Positions 1-8,840 are shown, numbered from the stretch's first letter. The stretch: 64,000 bases of DNA from Coriobacteriia bacterium (GCA_030651765.1 JAUSBY010000012.1:373501-437500), one strand, 5' to 3'. Translations and numbers: made by a program. Notes: generated from the sequence alone by a model not told the origin.

Positions 1-925
1 GCACGCCGAGTTCGATTCGCGCGTACTCGGCAGGCTGATACTGCGGGAACTCGAACAGAAACCGGCCGGGGCCCACTCCCGTCAGCGGGCGATCGGCGAT
101 GAGCCCGGCGGTGCCCGTCCATATCGCCGCGCGCGCCGCGGCTGATCCTGTCGACAGGGCGGCGGGGTTGAGCTTGCCGAGCGACCCGCCGCCACCGAGC
201 ACCGCACCGGCCACCACGATTCCAAGCATCCCTGCAAGCAGGTAGCGACGCACCCGGGGTCGCGCGCTGATGCCCAGAACGATGCCTGCGGCAAGCAGGC
301 CAACCCATGCGCCGCGCGATCCGATAACGCCAAGCGCAAGTACGCCGATGGCGGCCGCGCTCCACAAGATCACGGCCACTCGGCCACGCTCTGCACGAGC
401 ACCCGCCGCAACGAGCGCGACCGCAATCGCCATCCACCCGCCGGCAAGCACCTGGTTGCCCATGGTCCCGGTCGGCGGACTGCCGGTCACCAGCTGCCAC
501 GCCACCACGGCCGACTCCACCATGAGCACCGCTGCCGCAATGCGGGGGACCATCCGGGCACGGCGTGCCGCGGCCACGCCGATCGAGAAGCTCACAAGCG
601 CAGCGGCACCGGCGGCAAGGCCCTGGAAGCGCCCATGCACACCGAATACAGCCGACGCCGGATGAGACAGCACGGCGGACGCAACGACGAGGAGCGCGGA
701 CGTCGCCAGTGCCGCAAGCGCGATCCTGGATGTCGCGGTACGGGACACGCCCGCCGCCCCTGCGGTCGCCACCGCCAGCCCGGCCAGCGCGATCACCAGT
801 GCACGCCCGGGCTGGTAGGGGTCGGCGACCAGAGGCACGAGCACCAGCGGCGCCGCTACGACTGCACCGAGTGCGACACCATGGATGACGCGCGACGCCC
901 GGTCGCTTAAGATTGATATCCGCAT
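1..925 (-). CDS. O-antigen ligase-like polytopic membrane protein (3' end beyond window)
   Basis: The minus-strand frame is open from an ATG at 925 to the window edge (308 codons) and encodes a protein rich in Ala, Val and Leu with about eight hydrophobic segments. The segment SRGAWVGLLAAG, followed by a loop with RAAIWTG, DRPLTGVGPG and FPQYQPAEY, is the pattern of Wzy_C/O-antigen ligase proteins. The same pattern recurs in the ligase at 15389-17797 (GAWIGATVSL, IWEAARAAIAERPIFGWG), so the two are probable paralogs. Expected role: polymerising or ligating a lipid-linked glycan at the outer face of the membrane. A C-terminal TPR region may lie outside the window. No Shine-Dalgarno (SD) sequence precedes the ATG. 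The family call is inferred from motifs; the substrate is unknown. Confidence 0.75.
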   Translation of the reverse strand, partial: MRISILSDRASRVIHGVALGAVVAAPLVLVPLVADPYQPGRALVIALAGLAVATAGAAGVSRTATSRIALAALATSALLVVASAVLSHPASAVFGVHGRFQGLAAGAAALVSFSIGVAAARRARMVPRIAAAVLMVESAVVAWQLVTGSPPTGTMGNQVLAGGWMAIAVALVAAGARAERGRVAVILWSAAAIGVLALGVIGSRGAWVGLLAAGIVLGISARPRVRRYLLAGMLGIVVAGAVLGGGGSLGKLNPAALSTGSAAARAAIWTGTAGLIADRPLTGVGPGRFLFEFPQYQPAEYARIELGV

Positions 926-934
926 AACGGACTC

Positions 935-963
935 AGACTATTGAGCAGCGGCAGTCGCGTCAA
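935..963 (-). promoter_or_regulatory. Candidate sigma-70 type promoter for the ligase-like gene
   Basis: On the minus strand TTGACG (958-963) and TAGTCT (935-940) are separated by 17 bases. Transcription would begin only about 3 bases before the ATG at 925, which has no SD, so the message may be nearly leaderless. An inverted repeat TCAGACT/AGTCTGA (933-939 and 970-976) brackets the promoter. Confidence 0.45.
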
Positions 964-1046
964 CGAGTAAGTCTGAACGAACGATCCCAGCCTGCCCACG
1001 GGTCTCACGCGCAACCGGTGCGCTACGATCCGAGAAAGGAGCGCCG

Positions 1047-1655
1047 ATGCGCCCCCGTCCTGGACTCCCCTCGCTGCTTCCGCGCATGGCTCTAGCCGCG
1101 GCGCTGATCGTCGCCTTGGCCGCACTCCCGGCGTGCAACGGCGCGGCCGCCGACAAGCGGGACGTGACCGACTCGAGCAGCCTGTTCCACTTCAAGATCC
1201 CCGCGACCTGGCAGTACATGATCGAGCCGAGCGTGGTCTCCGTCTACGCCGCCGATACGCTTCCCGAGACCGGACAGCCCGCGGAGGCGCTCGCGATCGT
1301 CACTCACGTGAGCAGCGCGACCACCGACACACCCGTGGCCGAGGCGCTGGTCGCCTACGCCGGCTACCTGAGCCAGACGCGCGGCTGGACAGACGTCGAG
1401 ATCGGTGAACCCGCCGACGTACTCGTAGGCGGACGGACGGCATCGGCGATCGACATCGCGGGTGCGGACGGCAACGGCCGCGCGTTCCGCGCGCGCTACG
1501 TCTGGGTCCGGACGAACAGCCGCGAGGTGCTCGTCACCGCGATCGCGCCCCCTGGCGCATGGGGCGAGTACTCGGACGACCTCGACACGCTACTCGACGA
1601 GTGGTACTGGCATCGCGCCGAAGGCACCTCGGCGGACACGACAGCTACACCCTGA
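1047..1655 (+). CDS. Predicted lipoprotein of unknown function
   Basis: A 202-residue protein with a classic lipoprotein signal: a basic start (MRPRP), a hydrophobic stretch at about residues 15-28 and a lipobox LPAC with Cys near residue 30. It would be anchored to the outer face of the cytoplasmic membrane. The mature part begins with a segment resembling PsbP-like or DUF1795-like lipoproteins (FHFKIPATWQYM, then alternating beta strands and a C-terminal WYWHR), but I cannot assign a family firmly. The start is supported by AAAGGAG six bases before the ATG. It is transcribed divergently from the ligase-like gene and converges on the Rex-like gene. Function unknown. Confidence 0.8.
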   Translation: MRPRPGLPSLLPRMALAAALIVALAALPACNGAAADKRDVTDSSSLFHFKIPATWQYMIEPSVVSVYAADTLPETGQPAEALAIVTHVSSATTDTPVAEALVAYAGYLSQTRGWTDVEIGEPADVLVGGRTASAIDIAGADGNGRAFRARYVWVRTNSREVLVTAIAPPGAWGEYSDDLDTLLDEWYWHRAEGTSADTTATP

Positions 1656-1690
1656 CCCGCCGACACCGCGGCCGACGGCGGCCCGTGCGG

Positions 1691-2347
1691 TCACATCGTC
1701 CCGACGGTGCCGACCGGCACCTGGCACCGGCACGCGAGGGACTTCAGGTCGCACGGCATGCGCAGCTGCGTCACGTTCATCCCCTCGGGACGGCGGATGC
1801 GGATGACCGGGGTCAGCAGCAGCGCGCCAGAGACGCCACCGCTGGCGAGCAGGTCGAGCGCTATCTGCACCCAGCCCGGCGAGCAGGCGACGAGCGCCAC
1901 GCTCACACCGAGGGCCGGATCGATCTGCGGGATCTCCGTAAGGTGCTTGACCTCGATCTGTCCGACCATCACGCCGGAATCCTCGGGCAGTTCCGAGTAG
2001 TAGGCCACCGGCTTCACGCCATAGCGGTCGGCCGGGAAGACGACCTGGAGCGCCTCGATCATCTTGGCGGTCCCGATCTTGACGATGGGATACTCCTCGG
2101 AGAGCCCCAGATACTTCGTGAACTCGGTGAAGAGCACCACGGGCTCATACCCGGCGCCCGGCCGGCCGATGTCGCCGACGAAGGATATGTCGCGACGGAC
2201 CGTCTCCTCCTTGATGCCGAGCTCGGCGGCGAGGTGCCGCGAGGTGATCCGGGCCGGAGCACCGACACGGATCAGCTCTCCGAGATAGCAGTGGTAAAGC
2301 GAGAGCCGGTAGAGCGTGGCGTCTGGCGCGTTCCGTCCGTCAGGCAT
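1691..2347 (-). CDS. Rex-family transcriptional regulator with degenerate NAD-binding loop
   Basis: A 218-residue protein. Residues about 10-70 match the Rex winged-helix DNA-binding domain (TLYRLSLYHCYLGEL, ITSRHLAAELGIKEETVRRDISFVGDIGRPGAGYEP). The rest follows the length and layout of the Rex NAD(H)-binding domain, but where Rex has GxGxxG this protein has KIGTAKMIEAL (residues 90-100), with one glycine. NADH sensing is therefore doubtful. The start at 2347 is chosen because GAGGAGG lies about 11 bases upstream; a longer in-frame reading to 2440 lacks this. The gene lies beyond the lipoprotein and cytochrome maturation genes on the same strand. It may regulate them in response to another ligand, but that is inference. 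Confidence 0.8.
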   Translation of the reverse strand: MPDGRNAPDATLYRLSLYHCYLGELIRVGAPARITSRHLAAELGIKEETVRRDISFVGDIGRPGAGYEPVVLFTEFTKYLGLSEEYPIVKIGTAKMIEALQVVFPADRYGVKPVAYYSELPEDSGVMVGQIEVKHLTEIPQIDPALGVSVALVACSPGWVQIALDLLASGGVSGALLLTPVIRIRRPEGMNVTQLRMPCDLKSLACRCQVPVGTVGTM

Positions 2348-2386
2348 CGCTGCAGGGCCTCCTCGGGTGTGCTGCCGATGGAGACA

Positions 2387-2414
2387 ATGGTAGCGCATCT
2401 TTGGGAGATGTCTA
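2387..2414 (-). promoter_or_regulatory. Candidate promoter with internal inverted repeat upstream of Rex-like gene
   Basis: Minus-strand TAGACA (2409-2414) and TACCAT (2387-2392) are 16 bases apart. The spacer holds a perfect inverted repeat, CATCT-TTGGG-AGATG (2396-2410 on the plus strand), suited to autoregulation by a dimeric winged-helix protein. It is seen in sequence but untested. Confidence 0.4.
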
Positions 2415-2466
2415 ACGAATCGGGTGTTCTTCCTGCGCAAACCCTCGCTTGATTGAGCGGAAGCCG

Positions 2467-2931
2467 TTATTCCTGAGCGGGTTGTCCGGCTGAAACGTCA
2501 CCGAGCGGCGCAGGGGCGGTCGTGGTCTCCAACGCGTCGGCGACCGCCCAACGGCCCTCGTCGAGCACCACGAAGAAGAGGGTTACGGGGCTCCAGCCCG
2601 GGAAGTCCACGCCCGGCCTCCAGACGACGACCACATCGGCGGTGGTGCTCGTCTCGGCACTCACGTACGGCGGCTCCCACTCCGGAACACGCGGCGTCCC
2701 GGTCGGGTCGGATGAGCCTTCCGCGAGCGCCGTGGCAACACTCGACTCGAGCAGGTGCGGGGCGTACGCGGCCGGATCGCGCACGTCGGCGCGGCGCAAC
2801 TCGAGAAGCGCTTGCACCACGGTGACGGCAGGATGGTCATCGGCGGCCGGCGACGAGCAGGCCGCAGTCGATAGCAGCGCGCAGGCGAGCAGGATTCCCA
2901 CGGCGGTGCGCATCATCGGACTCCGGTGCAT
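2467..2931 (-). CDS. Predicted lipoprotein of unknown function
   Basis: A 154-residue protein with a lipoprotein signal peptide (MMRTAVGILLACALLSTAAC, lipobox Cys near residue 25). The mature domain has an alternating alpha/beta pattern ending in FFVVLDEGRWAVADALE. That is the kind of ending seen in NTF2-like or IMS-like domains and in the next lipoprotein upstream (QDGRWLVDRV). The start at 2931 is supported by GGGAGG four bases upstream. It lies 66 bases downstream of the next lipoprotein gene and is probably co-transcribed with the cytochrome maturation genes. No specific function can be given; a periplasm-facing accessory role is inference. Confidence 0.75.
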   Translation of the reverse strand: MHRSPMMRTAVGILLACALLSTAACSSPAADDHPAVTVVQALLELRRADVRDPAAYAPHLLESSVATALAEGSSDPTGTPRVPEWEPPYVSAETSTTADVVVVWRPGVDFPGWSPVTLFFVVLDEGRWAVADALETTTAPAPLGDVSAGQPAQE

Positions 2932-2997
2932 GCTGCCTCCCGTTACCTCGGCGGGTCCGTGTCGGGTGGATCGCCGCGCCTCCAACGCACGTCCGCA

Positions 2998-3486
2998 CTA
3001 TGGCGCAGGATCCCCGACGGCAGGCTCCCCATCGAGCGACGTCACGCGGTCAACGAGCCAGCGACCGTCCTGGAGGACGAGATCGTAGCGCAGATGGTAC
3101 ACCACTCCCTGCTCGGCACGAACCGTCTCGCTCGTATCAAGACTCTCGTGCGCGTAGTCCCACACTTCCGTGGTCGTGACGCTCGCCTGCTCCTCGGCGG
3201 GGAACACCACGTCACCGAACTCGATGGACACGAGGGTTGCGAGCATACGCACGCGGCCCTCACCGAGCGCGGCCATGAGGTAGTACTCGGCAAGCGCCTG
3301 GTCCTCCGTGGCGGTAGCGTTGAGCTCGTTCATGTCCATGGTCTCGAACGCGCGGATGAGTGCTTCGTTGTAAGCGCCGACGGTGGACTGCACCGCGGAG
3401 ACCTCGGGCGCGGCGCCCCCTGATCCGCAACCCGCTAGTCCGCCGAGCAGCAGCGCCACCGCAATCAGTGTTGAGACCAGCCTCAT
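2998..3486 (-). CDS. Lipoprotein with IMS/NTF2-like domain
   Basis: A 162-residue lipoprotein: MRLVSTLIAVALLLGG then lipobox LAGC. The mature region (YNEALIRAFETMDMNEL ... VWDYAHESL ... DLVLQDGRWLVDRV) resembles ARC6-like IMS or NTF2-like domains often seen as small membrane-associated binding domains. The ATG at 3486 overlaps the stop of resC by 4 bases (ATGA), which decides this start over a much longer in-frame reading and suggests translational coupling. A role alongside c-type cytochrome assembly is implied by that coupling, not shown. Confidence 0.8.
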   Translation of the reverse strand: MRLVSTLIAVALLLGGLAGCGSGGAAPEVSAVQSTVGAYNEALIRAFETMDMNELNATATEDQALAEYYLMAALGEGRVRMLATLVSIEFGDVVFPAEEQASVTTTEVWDYAHESLDTSETVRAEQGVVYHLRYDLVLQDGRWLVDRVTSLDGEPAVGDPAP

Positions 3487-4304
3487 GAGAAGTACTCCGA
3501 GTGGACGGTCGAAGTGAACAGCGATGTTCCGAAAAGCGACAGCAATGCCAAGGAGAAGCAGGCCACCATGAGAACCGCCGCCCTGGCCCCGCGCCAAGCG
3601 TAGAAACGCCGGAGGTGCAGATACACCCCGAACACCAACCACGTTATCAACGACCATGTCTCGACCGGATCCCAACCCCAGAACCGGCCCCACGAATAGT
3701 AGGCCCAGATAGATCCCGTCAGGAGACCGACACCCCAAAATGAGAAGGCCAGCCCCGCCGAACGATACGCCAGCCCATCGAGATCATCAGCCGGCGGTGC
3801 CCAGGCGAGCGACGTGCCCAGGCTCCGGGCGATGATCAGAGCCGAGGCACCGAACGACACCAAACCGGTCGCGAACGCAACGAAGTAGAAGGAGACGTGC
3901 AGCGTCAGCCAGATGCCGGTAAATGTCGGCGGCAGCATGCGCACTTCCGGACCCGTGTAGAGGCCAAGTCCGATAAGCAGCATGACCACCGGCATGACGA
4001 CCGCTCCAAGCGGCCTCAGCCTTCCATCCCGCCACGACCAGATCAGCCAGGTGACCACCGAGGCCCACGCATACGCCGACAGGAGCTCGTAGCGGGTCAG
4101 ATACGGACCGTGGCCGGAGCCGATCCAGCGAGTCAGCAGGCCCGCGCTGTGGACGGCAAGCGCGAATCCTGACATCGCGAGCGTCCACCTCCAGCTCTCT
4201 CTTCGTGTCACAACCGTCACGATGCCCACTCCAGCGGCCAACGCGTAGCCGACCAGTGCGACGACATGCAAACGCGGATCGAGAGCCAGCAACGTCTCCT
4301 GCAT
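3483..4304 (-). CDS. resC: Cytochrome c assembly protein ResC/CcsA family
   Basis: A 273-residue polytopic protein of the CcmC/CcsA heme-handling family, the heme delivery half of the System II cytochrome c synthase. The tryptophan-rich heme-binding WWD segment is clear (WGRFWGWDPVETW, residues about 205-217). Conserved-looking histidines occur near residues 52, 136 and 229, and there are about eight membrane segments. Size is normal for the family. The ATG at 4304 is chosen because AAGGAG lies 8 bases upstream; a GTG at 4313 falls too close to it. The start overlaps the resB stop (TGATG). With ResB it would export heme and attach it to CxxCH motifs of the large cytochromes encoded upstream. 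Confidence 0.93.
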   Translation of the reverse strand: MQETLLALDPRLHVVALVGYALAAGVGIVTVVTRRESWRWTLAMSGFALAVHSAGLLTRWIGSGHGPYLTRYELLSAYAWASVVTWLIWSWRDGRLRPLGAVVMPVVMLLIGLGLYTGPEVRMLPPTFTGIWLTLHVSFYFVAFATGLVSFGASALIIARSLGTSLAWAPPADDLDGLAYRSAGLAFSFWGVGLLTGSIWAYYSWGRFWGWDPVETWSLITWLVFGVYLHLRRFYAWRGARAAVLMVACFSLALLSLFGTSLFTSTVHSEYFS

Positions 4305-5536
4305 CAGCCACACTCCTTCAGAAGGGCCTCAACATCTGGCTTGAACGCCGCCCTGGCAAGACGGCTACCAGCCAAGATGAGCCGGTGACCGTCGGCGTCG
4401 GCCACCACATAGACCGTTGCTGACGGCAGGAAGTACAGTGCGAGCGAGCTGATCATGATGATGAACGTCCCTGCTATCAGCGCCTCAGCTCCGTGCTGAC
4501 GAACCAGGACTATGGTCTGCCAGTAGCCATACCCCTCGAGGGTCATGTCGTAGCCGGCCACCGTCACCATGCCAGCAGGCGGGAGCGTACCCTGCCCTTT
4601 GGCGATGCCATCCTCCTCGACACGCACGGTCACCTCGGGCACGATTCCTGTCGACGTCTCCGTCTCGATACTGCGAATCCGAACCTCGCCTGGGATTCCC
4701 GGTATCTCGAGGTCACGATACGCGGGCATGCCAAGGATGGGGACGCTCTCGATCTCGATCCGGTACACGGTCTCGGCGAGTTCGGGGCTTGCGATGCGCA
4801 CGTCGAGCACGCGGCCGTAGACGCGACTCTGGAACAGGCGTGCGCCAGACCACCTGGTGACCGAGTTGACCGAGACGCGGAGGATCTGACCCGACTCGGT
4901 GTCTCGGAACTCGCTGTCCAGAGAGCGCAGTTCTCCCGTTGACCAGTAGACGGGATCCACGCGGTTCAGTACGAGAGCGTCGTCGAGCGCGATACCTGGA
5001 GCGAGTTGTGCTTGGAACCGCATAGTGGGCTGCGCCGAGGCATCCAGCACGTCACCCTCACGCAAGGTGTACTCAGATCGCGACTCGGTGAGCAGGACCG
5101 AGCTCATCCCAAGCATCACCAGCAGCAAACCAAGGTGAAGCGCGACACCGGCCCATCGAGACCACGGATGCCTGTGGAAGGCCACGGCATCGACATCGGG
5201 CAGCTGCTGTGACCTCCACCCACGTGCCGTAAGAGCAGCCTCGACACACTCGGTACGAACAAGGGGCTCTCGACCGGACAGACGGGGGGCCACGACCCTG
5301 CGGGTCTGGCGCATCAGTGATCGCACTTGCACGACAAGCGCGGCGCAGATCGCCACGGCACCGGCCGCAAGGAGAACTGCCACGATCGTCCTGAACGGGC
5401 GCCCCGCTTCAGCGCCTTCTGTCAGCAGGAGAGAGCCCTGGGGCAAGAGAGAGACGATTGCGAGAACCGTGACGAGCAGGATCATGAGGGCCAGTGCGAG
5501 CAGCCGCGAGGTCAGCAACCTAGATGGAGTGCGCAC
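4304..5536 (-). CDS. resB: Cytochrome c biogenesis protein ResB
   Basis: About 410 residues with the ResB/Ccs1 layout: a membrane segment near the N-terminus (LLALALMILLVTVLAIVSLL), a second (TIVAVLLAAGAVAICAALVV), a third after a cytoplasmic loop (GVALHLGLLLVMLGMSSVLL), a long extracytoplasmic domain and a final C-terminal segment (LIAGTFIIMISSLALYFLPS). It partners ResC in System II cytochrome c maturation. The start is uncertain: a GTG at 5536 overlaps the upstream cytochrome by a little, while a GTG at 5593 is also in frame; neither has a clean SD, so translation may be coupled to the upstream gene. Sitting directly downstream of an 18-heme cytochrome fits dedicated maturation. Confidence 0.88.
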   Translation of the reverse strand: MRTPSRLLTSRLLALALMILLVTVLAIVSLLPQGSLLLTEGAEAGRPFRTIVAVLLAAGAVAICAALVVQVRSLMRQTRRVVAPRLSGREPLVRTECVEAALTARGWRSQQLPDVDAVAFHRHPWSRWAGVALHLGLLLVMLGMSSVLLTESRSEYTLREGDVLDASAQPTMRFQAQLAPGIALDDALVLNRVDPVYWSTGELRSLDSEFRDTESGQILRVSVNSVTRWSGARLFQSRVYGRVLDVRIASPELAETVYRIEIESVPILGMPAYRDLEIPGIPGEVRIRSIETETSTGIVPEVTVRVEEDGIAKGQGTLPPAGMVTVAGYDMTLEGYGYWQTIVLVRQHGAEALIAGTFIIMISSLALYFLPSATVYVVADADGHRLILAGSRLARAAFKPDVEALLKECG

Positions 5537-5549
5537 GCTCCGACACCGA

Positions 5550-8500
5550 CTACCAATCCCAGTACATGGTCTGTGCCGTGCCGTTGTGAGCACCGCAGTT
5601 GATTGGCGATGAGGTCACCTGGCAGGTGGCGTTGGTCCGACCGGACCCACCGATACCCGTGGTCGGGCTGAGGTAGAAATTGACCAGTTGCGTGCCTGCG
5701 TTGTACGGAGCGGGCGTCGGACGCCCTCCAGTGGTGCCGGTGGTCGCAAGTAGCCGTGGTGCCGCCCCGCCGTGCGGGATGGCGATGTGGCACTTGCCGC
5801 ACGAGTAACCCCTGTTGGCGTGGTTCGAATGAGCGATGTTTGATGTCGCCAGGTTCGTGTGGCACTTGGCACACAGCAGGCCTGCGGTCGAGTTCAACGT
5901 GTACCCAGCGGCATTACTCGTGGGATTCCAGTTGCCTCGAAGGATGCGCGTCGTCGCCGATCCGTGCGGGCCCATCGCGACCGGCGTCACCGCGCTGTCC
6001 ATGTGACAGTCAGAGCAGTACATCGTCTGATTGCCCTTGTAGCTGTTCCACGGCCCGGTCATCGTCTGCGCGGTCCGCAACGGGCGCCTGGCCTTAGCGA
6101 ACACCGGGTGATACGAGTCGTTCGCGGGGTTGAACTCGAGTGCGACATTGGTCCACGCAGCCGCTGTCGACCAGCTGAAGGTGCCCGACGACCTGTTGGC
6201 AGCCCCATCCGGTGTGTAGCTCGAGTTGAAACCAGTGTGGCACTTCAGGCAGATCTGATACTCGGCCTGGGCGCCGTCGACGACAGCGTAGGTCGGCTCC
6301 GTCCATTCTGCGGTCGGGACTATGCTGACGCCCCAGACCCCGGCTAACGGCGAGACGTCCGCGATCGAGTTGCTTGGCGCCACCGTGCTCGAGCGCTTGG
6401 TTCCGGAAACCGCCGCCGCACCTGCGGCATGCGGGCTGTGGCAGTCCGTGCACTCCACATGCTCCCCAGCGGTGAACCGCGTCACACCGCCTACAGCTCC
6501 GGTCTCATCAAGCACCGAGGGAGCGTGGAGGCCGGCCCACGATCGCGAGACGCGGTGACTGCGCCGCGCCGCGTTGTTGTTGGCGAACTGGGTGTACACG
6601 CCCTGCGAGGCCGCGCTCATCGTCACGCCCGGGGTCTGATACCAGTCCCTGTCAGCCGCAGCCTTGAACCCCGCAGCCGACGGTGAATGACAGCTGTAGC
6701 AGAAGCGTTCCTCCGTATACGGGTCGCTGGCCGCATCCCCACGCCCAAGCGCGGCGAGGATCCGGCGTGAGCTGTTCCAGTGGAGTCCAAACGTGGGCGC
6801 CGAAGATGCCGAGTCGTAGTAGTCACGGGCCCTGTTGTCATTGTGACACTTCGCGCAGTTGGCCTGGAAGGTCGAGCTGCCGTCGCTGAACGGTGCCGAC
6901 TCGACCGTGTAGAGCGTCGTCCCATCCGTCTTGACCCCGTGCGCCGAACCGCCGTAGGTGTCCGGATCGATCGCCGGGGTGAACTCCGTTCCGTCTGCCG
7001 ACGCGCGGTTGTCCGTGTCCTTCGCGCGGACCACGTCATGGCAGCCGAGGCAGATGCCACCGGTCGACGCGACGTAGTCGGTATCGGCGGGCACAGCGTC
7101 ATCGATCGACTGGCGCAGGTTGGCGCCCTTGGAGGTCGGACCGCCATCCTTGCCGTCGTAGAACTGATCATGGTCCACGTGGCAACTCAGGCAGTAGACC
7201 TCAGTGTCGGCGAGCGGCGTGGTGCCTGCACCCGGATAGGGCTCACTATCGAACGCGTGATCCCCCCGATACGCTCCACCAAGCACATGGTGATACGAGT
7301 CCTGCCGCTGATCTCCGTCGGACTCCATAGCATCGCGATATCCGCCGTGGCAGTCGTAGCAGCGCTGCCCGCCAGCGGAGACGCCGGCGGGGTTAGGCGA
7401 ATGCGGCGATCCATGGCAGCTGCAACCCTCGAGCGTGTCGCTTTCATGCTGGGGAACCGTCGGTGGCAACTGCACCATATCGGCCCGCGCTATGCCCGTG
7501 ATCACCTTCGTGACGCTCGCCCCGGCCGAGGCCAGCTCGGAGGCCGGCCGCATCGTCCCGCTCGCACTGTCCCACCAGAACCCGTCCGAACTCAGATGAC
7601 ACGAGTAGCAGAAAGCCGACTGCCCGGCAGGCGTGCCGGGATCGAGGTTCGACCCGAGCGAGTCCTGGATGAGCAGCGCATTGCCGTTCTTCGAGCCGTG
7701 CGCATTGTGGCACTCGTAACACGGCAACGGTGAGCCGGCCTGAAGGACCGAGTCGGCCGAGCTGATGAAGTGACCGGTACCGTAGCCTTCCCCGGCTTCG
7801 TGGCATCCAAAGCACGCGTCAGCGCCCGGATCGCCTGGGGCACTCGGCCCGAACGTGTCGAGCAGATTGTCGTACTCGCTCACGCCCCTGTGACTCGCGT
7901 GGCACCAGAGGCAGTCGCCCACGACGCGCGCAGCCGTCCGCTCGGGAGCCGCCTGTATCACGACACTGTCCGATGCAGGGATCGACGCGTGCGCACTGGC
8001 GGCATACGCCGCCGCGCCGCGGAACGTGCCGGTCATCGGGTAGCCTCTCGCGTCGCGGCTCGACGACTCGTAGAGCAGGTCGTAGTAGCCATCGCCGACC
8101 AAGCCCGACCAGTTGGTGGCGAGTTCGGGCGTGTGGCACGCGAGGCACCAGGAGTTCGGCTCGGCGGTGCGACTGACCTCCTGGCCGTTGATCTCGGATC
8201 TCGGAAGCCCGGGCGCCGACGAGTGCGCATCGTGACAGCCGGAGCAGGTGTTGGTGAGATCCGGGCCCTCATCTTCGGCCACATCCTCGACCGCGTGACC
8301 GCTCAGGAATCCGCTCTCGAAGGTCGCTGCCGCGTTACTCTCGGCCGGCCCGGCGTCGGCGTGACACTTGAAGCAGAACAGCGTCTGCGTAACGACCGTG
8401 GAGGTGGAGTCGACGGATAGCAGCCCTCGGGATACGGATGCCTGGTGTGGCACATGGCATGTACCACACCTGCTGAGGTCGGGATCGGAGCTGTAGTCAC

Positions 8501-8660
8501 CGTGCGGGCTTTCGGCAGCAGCGGCAACGGAAACCAGAGAAACGACGATGATCGCGCTGGAGGTCGCCACGAACAGAGCGCGTGTGAAGCCGCGCGCCCT
8601 ACCGCGTGCTCCGGTTGCTGCCCCAGGGCACCATGCACTCCGCGCGAGCCGCACGCTCAC
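5550..8660 (-). CDS. Large multiheme cytochrome c (18 CxxCH)
   Basis: About 1036 residues with an N-terminal signal or anchor segment (LFVATSSAIIVVSLVSVAAAA) and 18 canonical CxxCH motifs spread along the whole chain, many followed by a second His a few residues on, as in doubled-CxxCH/cytochrome c3-like repeats. One additional site is CSCH (7413-7424), with one residue rather than two between the cysteines. The protein is expected outside the cytoplasmic membrane as an electron conduit or storage protein; no enzymatic domain was recognised. The start is uncertain: GTG at 8660 follows AAGGG by 4 bases, and GTG at 8654 is the alternative. It ends inside the start region of resB, consistent with one operon. 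Confidence 0.93.
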   Translation of the reverse strand: MSVRLARSAWCPGAATGARGRARGFTRALFVATSSAIIVVSLVSVAAAAESPHGDYSSDPDLSRCGTCHVPHQASVSRGLLSVDSTSTVVTQTLFCFKCHADAGPAESNAAATFESGFLSGHAVEDVAEDEGPDLTNTCSGCHDAHSSAPGLPRSEINGQEVSRTAEPNSWCLACHTPELATNWSGLVGDGYYDLLYESSSRDARGYPMTGTFRGAAAYAASAHASIPASDSVVIQAAPERTAARVVGDCLWCHASHRGVSEYDNLLDTFGPSAPGDPGADACFGCHEAGEGYGTGHFISSADSVLQAGSPLPCYECHNAHGSKNGNALLIQDSLGSNLDPGTPAGQSAFCYSCHLSSDGFWWDSASGTMRPASELASAGASVTKVITGIARADMVQLPPTVPQHESDTLEGCSCHGSPHSPNPAGVSAGGQRCYDCHGGYRDAMESDGDQRQDSYHHVLGGAYRGDHAFDSEPYPGAGTTPLADTEVYCLSCHVDHDQFYDGKDGGPTSKGANLRQSIDDAVPADTDYVASTGGICLGCHDVVRAKDTDNRASADGTEFTPAIDPDTYGGSAHGVKTDGTTLYTVESAPFSDGSSTFQANCAKCHNDNRARDYYDSASSAPTFGLHWNSSRRILAALGRGDAASDPYTEERFCYSCHSPSAAGFKAAADRDWYQTPGVTMSAASQGVYTQFANNNAARRSHRVSRSWAGLHAPSVLDETGAVGGVTRFTAGEHVECTDCHSPHAAGAAAVSGTKRSSTVAPSNSIADVSPLAGVWGVSIVPTAEWTEPTYAVVDGAQAEYQICLKCHTGFNSSYTPDGAANRSSGTFSWSTAAAWTNVALEFNPANDSYHPVFAKARRPLRTAQTMTGPWNSYKGNQTMYCSDCHMDSAVTPVAMGPHGSATTRILRGNWNPTSNAAGYTLNSTAGLLCAKCHTNLATSNIAHSNHANRGYSCGKCHIAIPHGGAAPRLLATTGTTGGRPTPAPYNAGTQLVNFYLSPTTGIGGSGRTNATCQVTSSPINCGAHNGTAQTMYWDW

Positions 8661-8818
8661 CGGTCCCTTCGCAGCCAGCCCCTCGATGTATGTCACGTAT
8701 TCAGCAGCACGACTCGTGCCACGGTGCACAAGCGCCCGAGGGCCGGTCCGTCATGCCTACTGAGCATCTACCCGCGTACCCGCTCGCGGGTAACGGCGAG
8801 ACGATCGTCGCAACTCTC

Positions 8819-8840
8819 AGTATAGCCTGTAGCTGCTACA
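8819..8840 (-). promoter_or_regulatory. Possible promoter element upstream of the 18-heme cytochrome
   Basis: Minus-strand TATACT (8819-8824) is a good -10 hexamer. Just upstream is a perfect inverted repeat TGTAGC-T-GCTACA (8828-8840) that overlaps the end of the NHL gene. No convincing -35 was found, so the site may be activator-dependent or spurious. Confidence 0.3.

Noticed and set aside
1-910. Short plus-strand frames opposite the truncated ligase-like gene
   Set aside because: Low-complexity Ala/Thr/Pro/Arg sequence with no motif; the minus strand gives one continuous membrane protein.
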